Assembly (NCBI RefSeq): GCF_000222485.1
Contig: NC_015914.1
Span: 3,826,001-3,890,000 of the forward strand
Source of the DNA: Cyclobacterium marinum DSM 745
GTDB taxonomy: Bacteria; Bacteroidota; Bacteroidia; Cytophagales; Cyclobacteriaceae
Reading direction: 5' to 3'
Length of the DNA stretch: 64,000 bases
Shown here in pieces: positions 9,471 through 16,626 of the stretch. Every line of letters begins with the position of its first letter. Position 1 is the first letter of the stretch. The position numbers and the translations under genes were made by a program. The notes under the pieces were generated by a model. It saw only the letters and a list, made by a program, of their open reading frames with translations. It was not told the origin of the DNA and ran no database searches.

Positions 9471-10721
9471 ATGGCTGTCTACAAAAACGACACCTTGATA
9501 GAGCAATCAATCTATGGCAGTTCCCGACTAGGGCTAATGACGGCATCCTCCAAAGCACGCTACCGAACGCTGGGAGGTGAAAAGTACGAACTATCCAACC
9601 ACCTTGGCAATGTCCTGGCTGTAGTAACCGATAATATCCATCTCGACCAGGATTCCACTTGGGCATCCGTCATTAACACTACGGACTACTATCCGTTTGG
9701 ATTGGGGATGGATGGTCGTAGCGAGCAGGATAGTAGTTATCGTTATGGGTTTAATGGCAAGGAATTGGACAGCCCCGGTATGGGCGGCGGGGGAAGCACC
9801 TACGACTATGGGTTTAGGATTTACAATCCCGCGATAGCACGATTCCTATCCGTGGATCCTCTTATGAAATCATATCCTTGGTACACACCTTACCAGTTTG
9901 CGGGGAATAAGCCAATAAGTTCCATAGATGTTGATGGGTTAGAACCTTATGATGTAAACGGTAATAGGATCGATCAACTTGAGGAGTCTAATCTTTCTTC
10001 AATTGATCCTAAAACTGATAATTCAATTTGGAATGATTTACGGTCTCACAGCAATGAGCAGGGCAGAACAAGAGGGGGTGGTAGGTTCCAATCTGCATCG
10101 GGTGAAAGAGTAGACGTTCAAGGGATTGATCAAGCAATTGGAGGGATGCGTAATGTCGATTATTCTTCTTTAAGCATAGATCAATTGCCAACTGGATTTT
10201 CAAAGGAGGATTTATTTGAAGGATTTAGGGTTTATTTAAATCACTTTGTAGGTGAAGGAACTGATTTTAAAGAATTTAGTGTGGAAGACCAAAAATTGTG
10301 GCTTTCGTCTAATCCAATTGGTGCAGTAATGCAATTTGATGGTAGTCCTATTCCGGTCGAAAACAATATTATTGAAGACTGGCTTTCAGACGATTTGACG
10401 GTAGTTGTAACAAGTCATAAGGTTGCAAATACTCATAGTCAATGGGTATTTTCTACCGCTACGACATTAAAAAACGGAGGTCATGCTGTTTCTGGAAGTA
10501 GGCAGTTTGGAATTTCTGAAAATATCAATGGAGGCTTTACATTTTGGACAAGGGGTACAGATAAAGCTCATAATTTGTTCGATGCGACAATATCCCCAAT
10601 AGTATTTAAGTCAGGAGAAAAAATTTGGAAGCAGCTATTCCAGAATGTGAATACATTTATTAATGAAAATGGCGGCAGATCGTCTGTTGTCAAACCGATT
10701 AGCACTCGGGTAAATGACTAA
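9471..10721 (+). CDS. Orphan RHS C-terminal tip with a different toxin-like domain
   Basis: The open frame starts at an internal ATG in the duplicated core. Residues 1-160 repeat the core of the upstream gene (YGSSRLGL, YELSNHLGNVLAVV, YYPFGLGMDGRS, and RFLSVDPLM as the closing motif). After DVDGLEPYDV the sequence is unrelated to the upstream gene's tip. The last 250 residues contain conserved-looking patches such as HKVANTHSQWVF, GSRQFGI, GGFTFWTRGTDKA and FINENGG; I have the impression of a recurring Bacteroidetes toxin tip but cannot name it. It may be silent unless recombined onto the full-length gene, or expressed from the internal ATG. The gene at 10724 follows 2 nt later. Confidence 0.7.
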   Translation: MAVYKNDTLIEQSIYGSSRLGLMTASSKARYRTLGGEKYELSNHLGNVLAVVTDNIHLDQDSTWASVINTTDYYPFGLGMDGRSEQDSSYRYGFNGKELDSPGMGGGGSTYDYGFRIYNPAIARFLSVDPLMKSYPWYTPYQFAGNKPISSIDVDGLEPYDVNGNRIDQLEESNLSSIDPKTDNSIWNDLRSHSNEQGRTRGGGRFQSASGERVDVQGIDQAIGGMRNVDYSSLSIDQLPTGFSKEDLFEGFRVYLNHFVGEGTDFKEFSVEDQKLWLSSNPIGAVMQFDGSPIPVENNIIEDWLSDDLTVVVTSHKVANTHSQWVFSTATTLKNGGHAVSGSRQFGISENINGGFTFWTRGTDKAHNLFDATISPIVFKSGEKIWKQLFQNVNTFINENGGRSSVVKPISTRVND

Positions 10722-10723
10722 GG

Positions 10724-11104
10724 ATGAAAAAAGTATTAATATCTACTCTCTTAGGGAGTATTGCTTTAATTGGACTCATTTTTTTAATGAGTGTCTTTGA
10801 TAAAGCTCTCTGGAATGAGTTGGTCGAAGATGGATTTTTTCATATTACGTATGCACTAATTCTAATAGTGCCCTTTTTGGCAGTTTTGTTTTTTGTAATA
10901 CTTATTTTTGTTAAACTGGTTCAGAAGGTTAACCCAAAAGTACCTCTGACTTTGGTTCCATTTTTGATAACCGTTGTTGGTCTAAGCATTGGATCAATAG
11001 GGGAACCATATTTATTAGAATTTAAAACCCATGCCTACTTTGTTATTGCGGGAATCATAGTGACTTTATGTAGTATGCCTATTTTAAAAGTAGTAAAACC
11101 CTGA
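10724..11104 (+). CDS. Four-helix membrane protein, candidate immunity protein of the orphan tip
   Basis: A 126-residue protein starting 2 nt after the orphan tip, so translationally coupled. It shows about four hydrophobic segments (residues 5-25, 40-68, 80-95, 103-122). No family recognised. As with the upstream module, a membrane protein follows a variable RHS tip, which suggests that both toxins act at or across the cytoplasmic membrane; this is inference. Confidence 0.6.
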   Translation: MKKVLISTLLGSIALIGLIFLMSVFDKALWNELVEDGFFHITYALILIVPFLAVLFFVILIFVKLVQKVNPKVPLTLVPFLITVVGLSIGSIGEPYLLEFKTHAYFVIAGIIVTLCSMPILKVVKP

Positions 11105-11133
11105 TTGTTGATTAAATAATTAAGAGAAAATTT

Positions 11134-11158
11134 AGCCTCTGAGAGATCCGGGGCTTTT
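11134..11158 (+). terminator. Probable intrinsic terminator after the orphan rhs module
   Basis: Arms AGCCTC (11134-11139) and GGGGCT (11150-11155) pair with one G-T wobble and are followed by TTTT. It lies 30 nt after the last immunity-like gene. Confidence 0.45.
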
Positions 11159-11475
11159 CATTGAGCAGCAGGCAGGTTTTTTTGTAAGAAGTCCTGGAAC
11201 TTCTTTTTGGTAAGCATTGTATCAATGATCTTGACTACAGTGGATTTATCTTCTTCGTCCAGCTAGTTGATCAGGTCTCTTTGTTTAGATTTTGGTTTAT
11301 CTTACACGGTTACAGCTTATGGCGTCTCCCCATCAAATTTACAATATCATCAATAGCCATATTAAAATACATAGTCACCTTGTACAGTTCTTCCACGTTT
11401 ACTTCCCATGTAACCTTCTTTATCTTGTGGTAGTGTCCCGAATTGTGTGTCTGTATGATATTGTCCCCCTGTTTT
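11158..11475 (-). pseudogene. Degraded XRE-type regulator remnant
   Basis: Read on the minus strand, two fragments in different frames resemble the last two thirds of a Bacteroidetes XRE regulator: a stretch like VEELYKVTMYFNMAIDDIVN followed, after a frame change, by LDEEDKSTVVKIIDTMLTKKK and FQDFLQKN, ending at a stop at 11158-11160. An internal TAG separates them. The N-terminal helix-turn-helix is not recognisable. It is a dead gene in an island of other remnants. Confidence 0.55.
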
Positions 11476-11529
11476 GAGATACTAAAAAAGGATAGGATGA
11501 TAAACTAATATTATTTTCCTAAGACACTC

Positions 11530-11760
11530 ACCTTTGGTTTCAATTCTTCAAGAGGTATGCACCAATCTATCCAAAATCACATCAACATTAGTGGCTTCCC
11601 CTATAATCTCAAACCAACTTCCAACTGGTAATTGAATGACTATTAAGGTAGCTGTTCTGGTATGCCTGTCTTCTATTATTTCCATTAGTTTCAGTTTTTC
11701 TAGATGATTCAGACCAAAATCGTCAAGGACAGGCAAATTGGTTTTTATTGAACAACATAT
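11530..11760 (-). pseudogene. IS21-family IstB remnant, copy 1
   Basis: The minus strand encodes a fragment of the IstB AAA+ helper ATPase: VLDDFGLNHLEKLKLMEIIE, then HTRTATLIV, QLPVGSWFEIIGEATN and VILDRLVH, which correspond to Walker B, sensor and arginine-finger regions of the family. The N-terminal half with Walker A is missing, as is the IstA transposase. Nearly the same DNA recurs about 540 bp downstream. Confidence 0.7.
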
Positions 11761-11788
11761 ACCTGAATAACCTTCAACTTCCCGGGCT

Positions 11789-11817
11789 GGGTGTAGAATC
11801 CTCTACACCCTTTTATT
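11789..11817. terminator. Strong hairpin with T-tract between the two istB remnants
   Basis: Perfect 9-bp arms GGGTGTAGA (11789-11797) and TCTACACCC (11802-11810), 4-nt loop, then TTTTATT. It has the form of an intrinsic terminator on the plus strand. It may belong to the lost insertion sequence or to a deleted neighbour. Confidence 0.55.
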
Positions 11818-11974
11818 CCTAACTTACTTTGAAGTCGAAACCTTTTATATGCCATTTGCAATGGCTTCTGAAAGACCTCCTTATCCAAGTAAACAAATGG
11901 ACAAAATTTTGATACCCCATCCAAATCAACGACACTTTATTCAGTTACTCGGGCAGCATTTATTTGTAATTCAA

Positions 11975-12283
11975 TCAAGGATAGACTGGAAATACCGATA
12001 ATAATGCCCCCTTTTGGGTTTGCAAACTAAAAAGTTTAGAATGACAAAATCGCATTAATTTTCTGACATTCATCTTTGGTTTCAATTCTTCAAGGGGTAT
12101 GCACCGACCCAAAATCACATCAGAAATAGTACCTTCCCCTATAAGATCAAACCAACTTCCAACTGGAAATTGGCTAAAAATTATTGTAGTCGTTCTGGCA
12201 TGCTTATCTTCTATTATTTCCAACAGATCCATTTGGTGTTGTTTTTTCAGATGGGTCAACCCAAAATAGTCTAGGATAAGCAA
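11975..12283 (-). pseudogene. IS21-family IstB remnant, copy 2
   Basis: The minus strand gives LILDYFGLTHLKKQHQMDLL, EIIEDKHARTTTIIFSQFPV, GSWFDLIGEGTISDVILG, again the C-terminal half of IstB. After ELKPKMNVRK the reading continues into unrelated residues. Compared with copy 1 it is a diverged direct repeat of about 260 bp (12060-12320 against 11521-11790), both followed by the same GGTTTTTATTGAACA flank. Two separately decaying copies point to an old duplication or to two insertions. Confidence 0.7.
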
Positions 12284-12331
12284 ATTGGTTTTTATTGAAC
12301 AGTATTTACCTGAATAACCTTAAACTTCTAT

Positions 12332-12376
12332 ATACGCATACCTACGTATTCGTATAAAATAGCCCTTTTTACGTAT
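12332..12376. promoter_or_regulatory. TACGTAT-rich control region ahead of the mobilization genes
   Basis: Three ACG(C/T)AT-type words occur within 45 bp (around 12334, 12344 and 12371), plus a CGTAT at 12351, just upstream of the relaxosome gene. They could be binding sites of the ribbon-helix-helix protein encoded at 12448, a promoter region, or part of an oriT. No nick-site consensus could be identified by eye. Confidence 0.3.
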
Positions 12377-12447
12377 TTCCTTCCTTATTTTTTTTCCTTC
12401 TCTTTGGGTCTGTCAGTAATTAGCAAGAACCAGACAACCTAAAAAAC

Positions 12448-12828
12448 ATGAAGGATCCGCAGGAAAACAAAACCCACAAAATCACCTTCAGGCTCAAAGA
12501 GCAGGAGGCGAAATTTCTGGATGATTTTGCTGGGAGTGCGGGTATTTCCAGAAGTGATACACTCAGGAACCTGATCCGAAAAATCCAGGGAGATGCATCC
12601 ATTATTAAGACAGATAAATTGCTTAATACCCTGTCTGACCTTGCAGCCGAGCAGGGGCGGGTAAACAACAATATCAATCAACTGGCCAGGCATGCCAATC
12701 AATATCATAAGGTAAGTGACCTGGACCCCAAGGTATTTGTAAGGTTTAATACGCTGCTAAACCGGCACCTTGACTTTCAGGAGGACATGAACAGGACTTT
12801 CCGAAAAATTTATAAATCCATCAGCTGA
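12448..12828 (+). CDS. MobC-like relaxosome accessory protein
   Basis: A 126-residue protein. The start region (THKITFRLKEQEAKFLDDFA, then ISRSDTLRNLIRK) matches a ribbon-helix-helix DNA-binding fold, and the middle (LAAEQGRVNNNINQLARHAN) is the signature of the MobC family of plasmid/ICE mobilization proteins. Such proteins bind oriT and help the relaxase nick it. Its stop overlaps the relaxase start by one base (TGATG). It opens a co-directional block of about 19 kb. Confidence 0.8.
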   Translation: MKDPQENKTHKITFRLKEQEAKFLDDFAGSAGISRSDTLRNLIRKIQGDASIIKTDKLLNTLSDLAAEQGRVNNNINQLARHANQYHKVSDLDPKVFVRFNTLLNRHLDFQEDMNRTFRKIYKSIS

Positions 12829-14330
12829 TGACAGTCAAAATTCTATCATCCACCAGTACTTTCAAAGGGGTTTCCTACAACACCAACAAAATGCAGTCCG
12901 GCAAAGGTGAACTGATGAAATTCAAAAATTTCGGTTACCTGCAATCGGCGCAAAAAGTAACCCCGGCTGAAATGAAAACCTTTCTCAAAGTCCATTCTAA
13001 CCGAAATTCCAGGGTACAAAACAAACAATTTCATGCCATGATTTCTTGCAAGGAACGAGAATACAACAAGAAGGAACTCACCAAAATGGCCGAGGAGTGG
13101 CTTGAAAAAATGGGCTATGGAAACAACCCTTACCTGATCGTATTCCATGGAGATACCAAAAACAACCATGTCCATATGGTCTCTTCCAGAATCGGCAAGG
13201 ATGGCAAAAAGATTAACGACAGCATGGAAAGAATCAGGGCGCAAAAATGCATGCTGGAGATCATGGAAAGAAATCCGGCACAGGAATGCAGGAAGATTCT
13301 GGATCAGTTAAAATCATTTTCCTTTTCCACCCTCAACCAGGCCAAGCTATACCTAGAAACTCGGGGATATAACCTTCAAGAAAAAGAAGACCAACTGCTC
13401 CTATATAAATTTGGTTTGCTACAAGGCGAACTTTCCCTAAAGGAAATAAAGCATAAGACCAATGCCTATACCATCGATAAGGCAAGAAAAATGCAGCTCC
13501 ATGCCTTGTTTGAAAAGTACAGGAAGGTTTACTGCAGCACCCCTGTTCCAATATTTGAACCGCTGAAAGGCAATCGCCTTGGGAAACAAAAGGGCTACCG
13601 GTCAGAAATGGCCGACTTTCTCAAGGAAAAATTCGGGATAGAACTGTTGTTTCATGGCAAGGGTGGCAAGACACCTTATGGCTATACAGTTATCGACCAT
13701 CCCAGGAAAATCATCTTCAAGGGAGGTGAAATCTATCCGCTTAAAAACCTGAATCAGGAAGAAACAAGGGATAAAGTTAAAGTGATCAATTTCCTTTTCC
13801 CATCAGATATTCCTGCTTACAAAAGCATTACAGGCGCTTCAGATACCCTTTTTCGAATCAAACGTTTTCCGGAAAATACGGCTTACCGGTTGAAATTACT
13901 ATCTATTTTAGAAGATTACCCCAACCTCCAAACGGGTCTTAAAGAATTCAAATTACACCTACTGGTAAACGAAAAGGGCTTGTTTTTACTGGACACCCAA
14001 GAGCGGTTTTTTATTCGGCTAGAAGCCATTCTGCAAAATAAAGAATACAACAGATTTGCCAGACTTTGGGAAGTCCCTCTCCGAAATGGAACAGGACAAG
14101 CAGCTAATCTTGAATCAGGTTCTGATTCAAGATTGCAATTACCTATACAAGTGGACAGCGAAAATGTCTTACCCCACGCTTCGGGTAATGAATATGCCGA
14201 ACCTGACAGGGAGACAGTGGCCCCACTTCCCGCTTTTAATCTGGACATCCACCAGGATGTGGACGATGAGGCAATGCATGGCAGGAGAAGAAACAAAGAT
14301 AAAGGCAACAAAAAGAGAAGCATCAGATAA
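12828..14330 (+). CDS. Relaxase / mobilization nuclease
   Basis: A 500-residue protein whose first 130 residues carry the relaxase HUH pattern: H69 in the QFHAMIS stretch, HGD at 107-109 and HVHMVSSRI with H114 and H116. Tyr17 in GVSYNTNK is the likely catalytic tyrosine, by analogy with Bacteroidetes MobB relaxases. It would nick oriT, stay covalently attached to the strand and lead it to the coupling protein. The C-terminal 350 residues are poorly recognisable and probably DNA-binding; the extreme C-terminus is basic. Translationally coupled to the MobC-like gene. Confidence 0.85.
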   Translation: MTVKILSSTSTFKGVSYNTNKMQSGKGELMKFKNFGYLQSAQKVTPAEMKTFLKVHSNRNSRVQNKQFHAMISCKEREYNKKELTKMAEEWLEKMGYGNNPYLIVFHGDTKNNHVHMVSSRIGKDGKKINDSMERIRAQKCMLEIMERNPAQECRKILDQLKSFSFSTLNQAKLYLETRGYNLQEKEDQLLLYKFGLLQGELSLKEIKHKTNAYTIDKARKMQLHALFEKYRKVYCSTPVPIFEPLKGNRLGKQKGYRSEMADFLKEKFGIELLFHGKGGKTPYGYTVIDHPRKIIFKGGEIYPLKNLNQEETRDKVKVINFLFPSDIPAYKSITGASDTLFRIKRFPENTAYRLKLLSILEDYPNLQTGLKEFKLHLLVNEKGLFLLDTQERFFIRLEAILQNKEYNRFARLWEVPLRNGTGQAANLESGSDSRLQLPIQVDSENVLPHASGNEYAEPDRETVAPLPAFNLDIHQDVDDEAMHGRRRNKDKGNKKRSIR

Positions 14331-14336
14331 AAACCA

Positions 14337-14987
14337 ATGCATATGATAATCCTATTCGCAAACCAAAAAGGAGGAGTCGGTAAAAGTACCCTTTCGGTGC
14401 TATTTTCCAACTACCTAACCCTGGCCAAAAACAAAGCGGTAAAGGTCTATGACATGGACTTTCAACGGTCGCTTTACAACAAGGCCCAGGCGGCAGAAGT
14501 GATTGAAAACACCCCATTGTACCCCGTAGAGGCTGCCGAATTGTCTCAATTTAATGCCATACAAAAAAAAGACAAAAAAAGAGAAAATCAGGTCAACATC
14601 ATTGACCTGGCGGGTAAAATGGATGATGACGAGCTTGTGCCGGTATTCCAAAAATCGGACCTCATCCTATGCCCCTTCAGTTATGACGAATACTCCGTGT
14701 CCTCTACCATCGAATTTTCCTTTGTAATCAAAAAAATTAACCCCAATGCCAAAATCATATTTATTCCCAACAGGGTGCGTAGCAGTGTGAAATACGAAAC
14801 CATGAAATCGGTTCAGGAAGCACTGAAAAATTTCGGAGCAGTCACCAGTAGCATCACTGAAAGGATAGATTTCCAGCGCATCACTACCTATGACATTCCT
14901 TCGAATATCATAGAGGTAATCGAACCTGTTTTTGAATCCATTTATAACGAATACATAGACCCGGCATGGCACAAGATGATTACATAA
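14337..14987 (+). CDS. ParA/MinD-type ATPase (TraA-like)
   Basis: A 216-residue P-loop ATPase. The deviant Walker A motif NQKGGVGKST begins near residue 9, and IIDLAGKMDDD near residue 85 corresponds to the ParA switch/Walker B region. In Bacteroidetes conjugative elements a ParA-type protein (TraA) opens the transfer region. It may position the element or the transfer machine at the membrane or nucleoid. The 3' end overlaps the next gene by 22 nt, so the two are coupled. Confidence 0.8.
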   Translation: MHMIILFANQKGGVGKSTLSVLFSNYLTLAKNKAVKVYDMDFQRSLYNKAQAAEVIENTPLYPVEAAELSQFNAIQKKDKKRENQVNIIDLAGKMDDDELVPVFQKSDLILCPFSYDEYSVSSTIEFSFVIKKINPNAKIIFIPNRVRSSVKYETMKSVQEALKNFGAVTSSITERIDFQRITTYDIPSNIIEVIEPVFESIYNEYIDPAWHKMIT

Positions 14988-15316
14988 AAACGCTGATGAG
15001 CAATTTCCGCCCCAATGGTCATACATCGGTGAAAAAGAACAGAAAGGAAAGAAAGCGTCCTGCAAACAAACAGACCAAACCCACAGCCTTGAGTAGTGAT
15101 ATAGACCTTTTATTGGAGCAGGTCAGGGACCTAAAAATTGATGGTGACAAAAAGCGACTGATCAAAATCGATGAGAAAAGTGAAGAAATTCTGAAAGTGA
15201 TGTATCCGGTATTTTCCGTGGATGTAACACGCTTTATCAATTTTCTTTTGACCCGCTTCTTTCAGGACCATCCGGAACTGATAGACGAAATCAGAAAATC
15301 ATTTAAAAAACTCTAA
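14966..15316 (+). CDS. DUF3408-like protein (TraB-like)
   Basis: A 116-residue protein with a strongly basic, Lys-rich N-terminal third (KKNRKERKRPANKQTK) and a C-terminal helical part (SEEILKVMYPVF, VTRFINFLLTRFFQDHPEL) like a ribbon-helix-helix domain. Position after a ParA-like gene and this layout fit the DUF3408/TraB family of conjugative transposons, a possible ParB-like DNA-binding partner. Overlaps the ATPase gene by 22 nt. Family assignment is from pattern and context. Confidence 0.6.
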   Translation: MAQDDYIKTLMSNFRPNGHTSVKKNRKERKRPANKQTKPTALSSDIDLLLEQVRDLKIDGDKKRLIKIDEKSEEILKVMYPVFSVDVTRFINFLLTRFFQDHPELIDEIRKSFKKL

Positions 15317-15317
15317 C

Positions 15318-15662
15318 ATGAACTGGACTGAATTTATAAAATTTTTGGCATCTGGATACCTGCTTTATTATGGGGTATTGGTGGTGCTTGACCTGCTAAA
15401 GCTCCAAAAGGGTTCTTTTGAAATGAGCAATCAGGAACTGATGGAGTTGCCGGAAGAAACCCAAACTACCATTATCGATGAAGAGGTAGTTAAAAATGAT
15501 ATTTCTTCACCAGCAACTAAAAGCTCGGATGAGGAAAACCAGCAATGGAAACTCTATGGAGAAAATGTCAATGTATCCTCAGGAGGAGTAAGCAGCATGA
15601 CAGAACTGTTTAGACTGGCACAGGATGAAATGATAGAGGTGAAGAAAAATCTTGTTTACTGA
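15318..15662 (+). CDS. Single-pass membrane protein of the transfer operon
   Basis: A 114-residue protein starting 1 nt after the DUF3408-like gene. An N-terminal transmembrane helix (about residues 6-26) is followed by an acidic, low-complexity cytoplasmic or periplasmic region. It occupies the place of traC/traD in related elements but I do not recognise the family. Function unknown; involvement in conjugation is inferred from the operon. Confidence 0.6.
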   Translation: MNWTEFIKFLASGYLLYYGVLVVLDLLKLQKGSFEMSNQELMELPEETQTTIIDEEVVKNDISSPATKSSDEENQQWKLYGENVNVSSGGVSSMTELFRLAQDEMIEVKKNLVY

Positions 15663-15663
15663 A

Positions 15664-15984
15664 ATGAAAAACTTGTTCCTCATACTGATGGTTACCTTAA
15701 TTATTGCTGTCATCTGTTTGAAAGTGACAGCCCAAACACCTCCGGGCCTATCCGAGATCAACGAAGGAAAAAACCTAATGGCCCAGAACTTTCGGGCACT
15801 CTCTCGAGCGGTGCTGATACTGGGTGCCCTCTTTGGCCTACTGGGTGGATTGAGGATATATAACAACTGGCAAATGGGCAAGGGAAACATCGATATTGAG
15901 GTAGCAGGATGGTTTGGGGCCTGTATATTTCTTTCTGTATTGGGAGTCTTCCTAAGTGCCCTTTATCAGGTACCCATAGCCTAA
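15664..15984 (+). CDS. traE: TraE-like DUF4134 membrane protein, paralogue 1
   Basis: A TTG at 15652 lies upstream in the same frame, but ATG 15664, one base past the preceding stop, gives a proper signal peptide (MKNLFLILMVTL...KVTAQ). The mature part has two membrane helices around the motif ALFGLLGGLRIYNNWQMGKG and WFGACIFLSVLG, matching DUF4134/TraE, a small VirB2/VirB3-like inner membrane component. A second, clearly related protein follows at 16039, so the element carries two TraE-type genes. Confidence 0.75.
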   Translation: MKNLFLILMVTLIIAVICLKVTAQTPPGLSEINEGKNLMAQNFRALSRAVLILGALFGLLGGLRIYNNWQMGKGNIDIEVAGWFGACIFLSVLGVFLSALYQVPIA

Positions 15985-16038
15985 TAAAGACCAATCAATT
16001 TTAAACCATAATATACAATCCATTTAAATCAACTAATC

Positions 16039-16344
16039 ATGAACAAAAACAACAAAAAAGCTATCGGAACCCTTGCTATGGCAGTCATTGGACTGGTTCA
16101 GGCAAATGCTCAGGGAGTACAAGGCATTACAGCCGCAGAATCTTCTCTCATAGGTTATGTAGATCCCGTGGCCTCTCTCTGTCTGGTCATTGGTGCAGTA
16201 GTAGGGATCATTGGCGGGGTAAGGGTCTATATCAAATGGAATAGCGGAGACCAGGACATCAACAAAGAGCTGATGGGCTGGGGAGGCTCCTGCTTGTTTA
16301 TGGTGTTGGTGAGCGTAGTTATTAAGGCCTTTTTCGGTGTTTGA
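16039..16344 (+). CDS. traE: TraE-like DUF4134 membrane protein, paralogue 2
   Basis: A 101-residue protein with a cleavable signal peptide ending ANAQ, then two membrane helices with VIGAVVGIIGGVRVYIKWNS and WGGSCLFMVLVSVV. It is closer to the usual TraE (DUF4134) than paralogue 1. A putative pilin-like or membrane component of the type IV secretion channel. Its stop overlaps the TraF start (TGATG at 16342-16346). Confidence 0.85.
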   Translation: MNKNNKKAIGTLAMAVIGLVQANAQGVQGITAAESSLIGYVDPVASLCLVIGAVVGIIGGVRVYIKWNSGDQDINKELMGWGGSCLFMVLVSVVIKAFFGV

Positions 16345-16619
16345 TGAGCAAACGATTTCCCATTTACAAAGGACTCCAAAAACCACTGATGTACAAAGGG
16401 TTTCATGGCAAATTCATCGGCTGGGGCATTGCATCCCTGGTGATGGGTCTGGTCTTGGGAGGGGTGATCGGAAGCTTTACCAATATGGTTTTCGGGGGAT
16501 TTCTCACCATCAGTACTATTATAGGTGGCCTTTATTTTACCAGCCTACAACAGAAAAAAGGTCTGCACAATAAAACACGAAATCAAGGTGTGTTTCTACA
16601 CCCTACTGACCTTAAGTGA
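16344..16619 (+). CDS. traF: TraF-like DUF4133 membrane protein
   Basis: ATG at 16344 overlaps the TraE stop; the TTG three bases upstream is less likely. The protein begins SKRFPIYKGLQKPLMYKGFH, a hallmark of DUF4133/TraF, followed by two membrane helices (about residues 25-45 and 50-65). It is a VirB3-like inner membrane part of the secretion channel that works next to the VirB4-type ATPase encoded downstream. Confidence 0.85.
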   Translation: MSKRFPIYKGLQKPLMYKGFHGKFIGWGIASLVMGLVLGGVIGSFTNMVFGGFLTISTIIGGLYFTSLQQKKGLHNKTRNQGVFLHPTDLK

Positions 16620-16626
16620 ATTAATT

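Noticed and set aside
11292..11477. A 61-residue plus-strand frame
   Set aside because: It is opposite to the XRE remnant and lacks any protein-like pattern.
16525..16626. Extended start of TraG upstream of 16627
   Set aside because: It would overlap most of the traF 3' end, and ATG 16627 directly after the traF stop gives the usual TraG N-terminus.
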